Assembly: GCF_000002075.1 (NCBI RefSeq)
Contig: NW_004797506.1
Coordinates: 760,700-824,699 of the forward strand
Direction of reading: 5' to 3'
Source of the DNA: Aplysia californica
Taxonomy: Eukaryota > Mollusca > Gastropoda > Aplysiida > Aplysiidae
Length of the DNA stretch: 64,000 nt
In this document: one piece after another, positions 62,027 through 64,000 of the stretch
Layout: every line of letters starts with the position of its first letter
Position numbering within the stretch: the stretch's first letter is position 1
The notes under the pieces: generated by a model
What the model saw: only the letters and a program-made list of their open reading frames with translations
The model's database searches: none
What the model was told of the DNA's origin: nothing
Program-made: the position numbers and the translations under genes

Positions 62027-62376
62027 GAGACAGAACCCCATTCTCGTTCAAGCACAGTAAAATTGTAAATGGTCTTATTCATCATGTCACGCTCATAACT
62101 GCCTGATCTGCAACAGGGAATTGCTGCTTTTTCTTTCTTAATCCTTACTATTGTCATTTTCCTCTTCTTCTTTTGTTTGTTTGTCACTCTTGTGACCCGG
62201 TATTTCCGGGGTGCCTTGATAGTCGAAGCAGACCTTGTGCTGTTGAAACCAGAGAGGTGAGCAGAGTAAGTCTGATTCTGTTTCCCTGTAAGGACTTCTC
62301 TGTTGACACCCACCCCTTGGCGCGCATATGACCTTATGCTGTTGCGAGCGCCGTAAAACCCTCTACTAAAAAAAAA
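62027..62376 (+). mobile_element. Long SINE (family B)
   Basis: AAAATTGTAAATGGTCTTAT, CATGTCACGCTCATAACTGC, CTTACTATTGTCATTTTCCT, TTTCCGGGGTGCCTTGATAG, CACCCCTTGGCGCGCATATG, ACCTTATGCTGTTGCGAGCG and CCGTAAAACCCTC, ending in an A-tail. Confidence 0.8.
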
Positions 62377-63016
62377 AAAAAAAGAAAGAAAAAAAAGAGA
62401 GACAGAAAAACGCCGAGTTTTATGTTTTGTCTATCTTTCTCCCCCGTACCGCACTTTTTCTGTTTGTTTGGAAAGGGTTCTTTTTGTGAAGGGAGAATTG
62501 ATTCATGTCGTCTGGGACTGGTAGTACCGTCAGCTAAATTTGCCTTGAAATTTCCGTTCTCATCAAAGAAGTGTTCTTTTTATTAGCTGTTGATGCGAAT
62601 TTAAAGAATGAAGAATGATTCGATTGCTCTCCGCGCTGTGATTTCACATTCTGCACTCTTTCTCCAACATGCAATGGAGTGAGTGTTCGTGCCTGCATTT
62701 GTTTGTTTGTTTTGGTGGGGGTTTTTTTGCTTGTTTGTTTGTTTTTGTTTGTTTTTTTTGTGTTTTTTTGGGGGGGTTCGTTTGTGTGTTGATTTTAAAA
62801 AACGATATTTTTTTGGGAGAAGGAGTGTTAGAGTTGTACTGTGGTGCGTACTATGACGTGTTAAGTGATATATTTTTGGTTTCAGAAGTTATATTTACAT
62901 TGAAGATTTTTTTGCTGTCGAAACCCGAATTTCCCATCGGGGATTCATAAAGTTGCACTTTCTTTCTTCTTTCTTCATTTCTTTTTTTCTTTCTTTCTCT
63001 TTCTTTCTCTCTTTCT
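62377..63016. other. Spacer with G/T-rich and TTTC tracts, no gene seen
   Basis: GT- and T-rich (62695-62790), then TTTC repeats from 62960. No supported exon. Confidence 0.55.
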
Positions 63017-63186
63017 GGGTGGTTGACGGGTGCTCTGGTGTGGTTTGCTCCTTCTTTTCTATCAGACATAATATATCGTCTTTAAATCTTCTTTTTTCTG
63101 TATGTTGCTCTCTTGTAACACATCTATTCTTCGGCACTTTTATGACCTTATTGTGCTGCCAGTGCCGTAAAACTCCTACTGAAACT
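63017..63186 (+). mobile_element. Short SINE (family A)
   Basis: GGGTGGTTGACGGGTGCTCT, GGTGTGGTTTGCTCCTTCTT, TCTTCGGCACTTTTATGACC and GCCAGTGCCGTAAAACTCCT. Flanked by TTTC repeats on both sides. Confidence 0.8.
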
Positions 63187-63191
63187 ATGTT

Positions 63192-63223
63192 TTTTCTTTT
63201 TTCTTTCTCTTTCTTTCTTTCTC

Positions 63224-63290
<67 letters not shown>
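63192..63290. repeat. (TTTC)n microsatellite
   Basis: About 24 tetranucleotide units. The minus-strand KERK frames are artefacts of the repeat. Confidence 0.95.
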
Positions 63291-63563
63291 ATAGCCGGCA
63301 TGTATGAATGTCCAGCGGCTGTTGTACGGGTATGAGTTAGAGATAGCCGAGGCACTGTAATCGTATGCAGATCGATGGGGGCCGATAACGGCACTGTCAG
63401 CGAGCATGAGCGCCGGAGGACCCTGAAGCCTCATCGGAAAACAAATTTATGTCTGGGAGAGTGGCCGGTTACGAGTGCGCTCGCCGCGCCCCCCCTTCAG
63501 GCTTCAGGGGCGGGTGGAGCGGTGTGGGGAGGGGAGGCTGGGGAGATCCTGGAGGGTGCCCAA

Positions 63564-64000
63564 GTGCTGTAGTTAAGGGACCGATTGTCTTCATGAATGT
63601 CTGGTGTCCACTCGGTCGTGAGGAAAGGGTGGGTACCACGAGTTCCAAGTTTTGGCTACCCAGTCAGGCCTCTTCGAGTTTTCAAAAAAAAAAAGAGAAA
63701 AAAAATTGGTGGGGGGGGGGGGTGATTTCTTTTTATTCTATGTTTTTTGTTGGTTGCTGTTTTGGTTTATGCGCTAGAGTCTGTACAAAATGCTGTAAGT
63801 GTTGTAGTTAAGGAACCGAGGAAATGGTGGGTAACGAGTTCCAAGTTTTGGCTACCCTGTCAGGCTTCGAGTTTTCGAGGAGGGGGTGGGCGGTTGTTGT
63901 AAATACATTGGGTTTTTTTTGTGTTTGTGTTTTTGTTGGTTCGTCTTGGTGGTTTATACGCTAGATAGTCAGTACAAAATGGTGAAAGTGTTGTAGTTAA
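63564..64000 (+). repeat. Tandem repeat of ~190-235 bp, reaching the window edge
   Basis: Units start at GTGCTGTAGTTAAGGGACCG (63564), GTGTTGTAGTTAAGGAACCG (63799) and GTGTTGTAGTTAA (63988). Shared blocks: AGTTCCAAGTTTTGGCTACC, GTCAGGC..TCGAGTTTTC, and GGTTTATNCGCTAGA. The array continues past 64000. Confidence 0.85.

Overview
This is animal nuclear DNA: AT-rich, dense in microsatellites and short interspersed repeats, with genes split by introns that have GT/AG borders. The two certain genes are a JNK kinase and a FilGAP-type RhoGAP. The genes, the tRNA-headed SINEs and the palindromic AGATCT/TCTAGA and AGGCCT tracts together suggest a lophotrochozoan, most likely a gastropod mollusc. The organism call is inference, not something the sequence proves.

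Layout. (1) 0.18-1.16 kb, minus strand: one exon encoding a secreted protein, possibly the prodomain of a TGF-beta superfamily ligand, ending in a splice donor. (2) 1.6-11.8 kb: a repeat thicket of (CA)n, (GTT)n, a 500-bp trinucleotide tract, several SINE families, a degenerate satellite and nested DNA-transposon remnants. (3) 11.8-25.1 kb: a long AT-rich, repeat-poor stretch with no convincing gene, lying downstream of the RhoGAP stop codon. (4) 25.1-33.5 kb, minus strand: six exons of a PH-RhoGAP-coiled-coil protein of the ARHGAP22/24/25 family. They splice in frame to about 675 codons. Its introns carry a non-autonomous hAT element with a perfect 8-bp target duplication, a 60-bp x 9 tandem array and a transposon remnant with its own minisatellite. 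(5) 34.4-43.7 kb: a landscape of palindromes (ATTCGGACTCGAGTCCGAAT family, TACGGCTAG family, AGATCT family), a duplicated 0.6-kb repeat, a 5'-truncated LINE with flanking duplications, and a 530-bp inverted-repeat element. (6) 44.6-46.9 kb: a composite tRNA-SINE and a pogo-like MITE. (7) 49.75-52.11 kb, plus strand: the first two coding exons of a JNK MAP kinase. From 52.1 kb to the window end is apparently JNK intron full of SINEs, a second LINE fragment, a 691-bp assembly gap and CT/TTTC microsatellites; no further JNK exon was found.

The RhoGAP and JNK genes lie head to head. Rac/Cdc42 signalling feeds JNK, so the pairing may interest a synteny study, but nothing in the sequence shows co-regulation. 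The strongest second-look items are the RhoGAP's replacement of the conserved catalytic-site Asn and FGPN motif, the foldback element visible as an insertion against its own empty site 5 kb away, and at least three SINE families with different heads that share one 3' tail. No LTR retroelement or capsid-bearing element was recognised.
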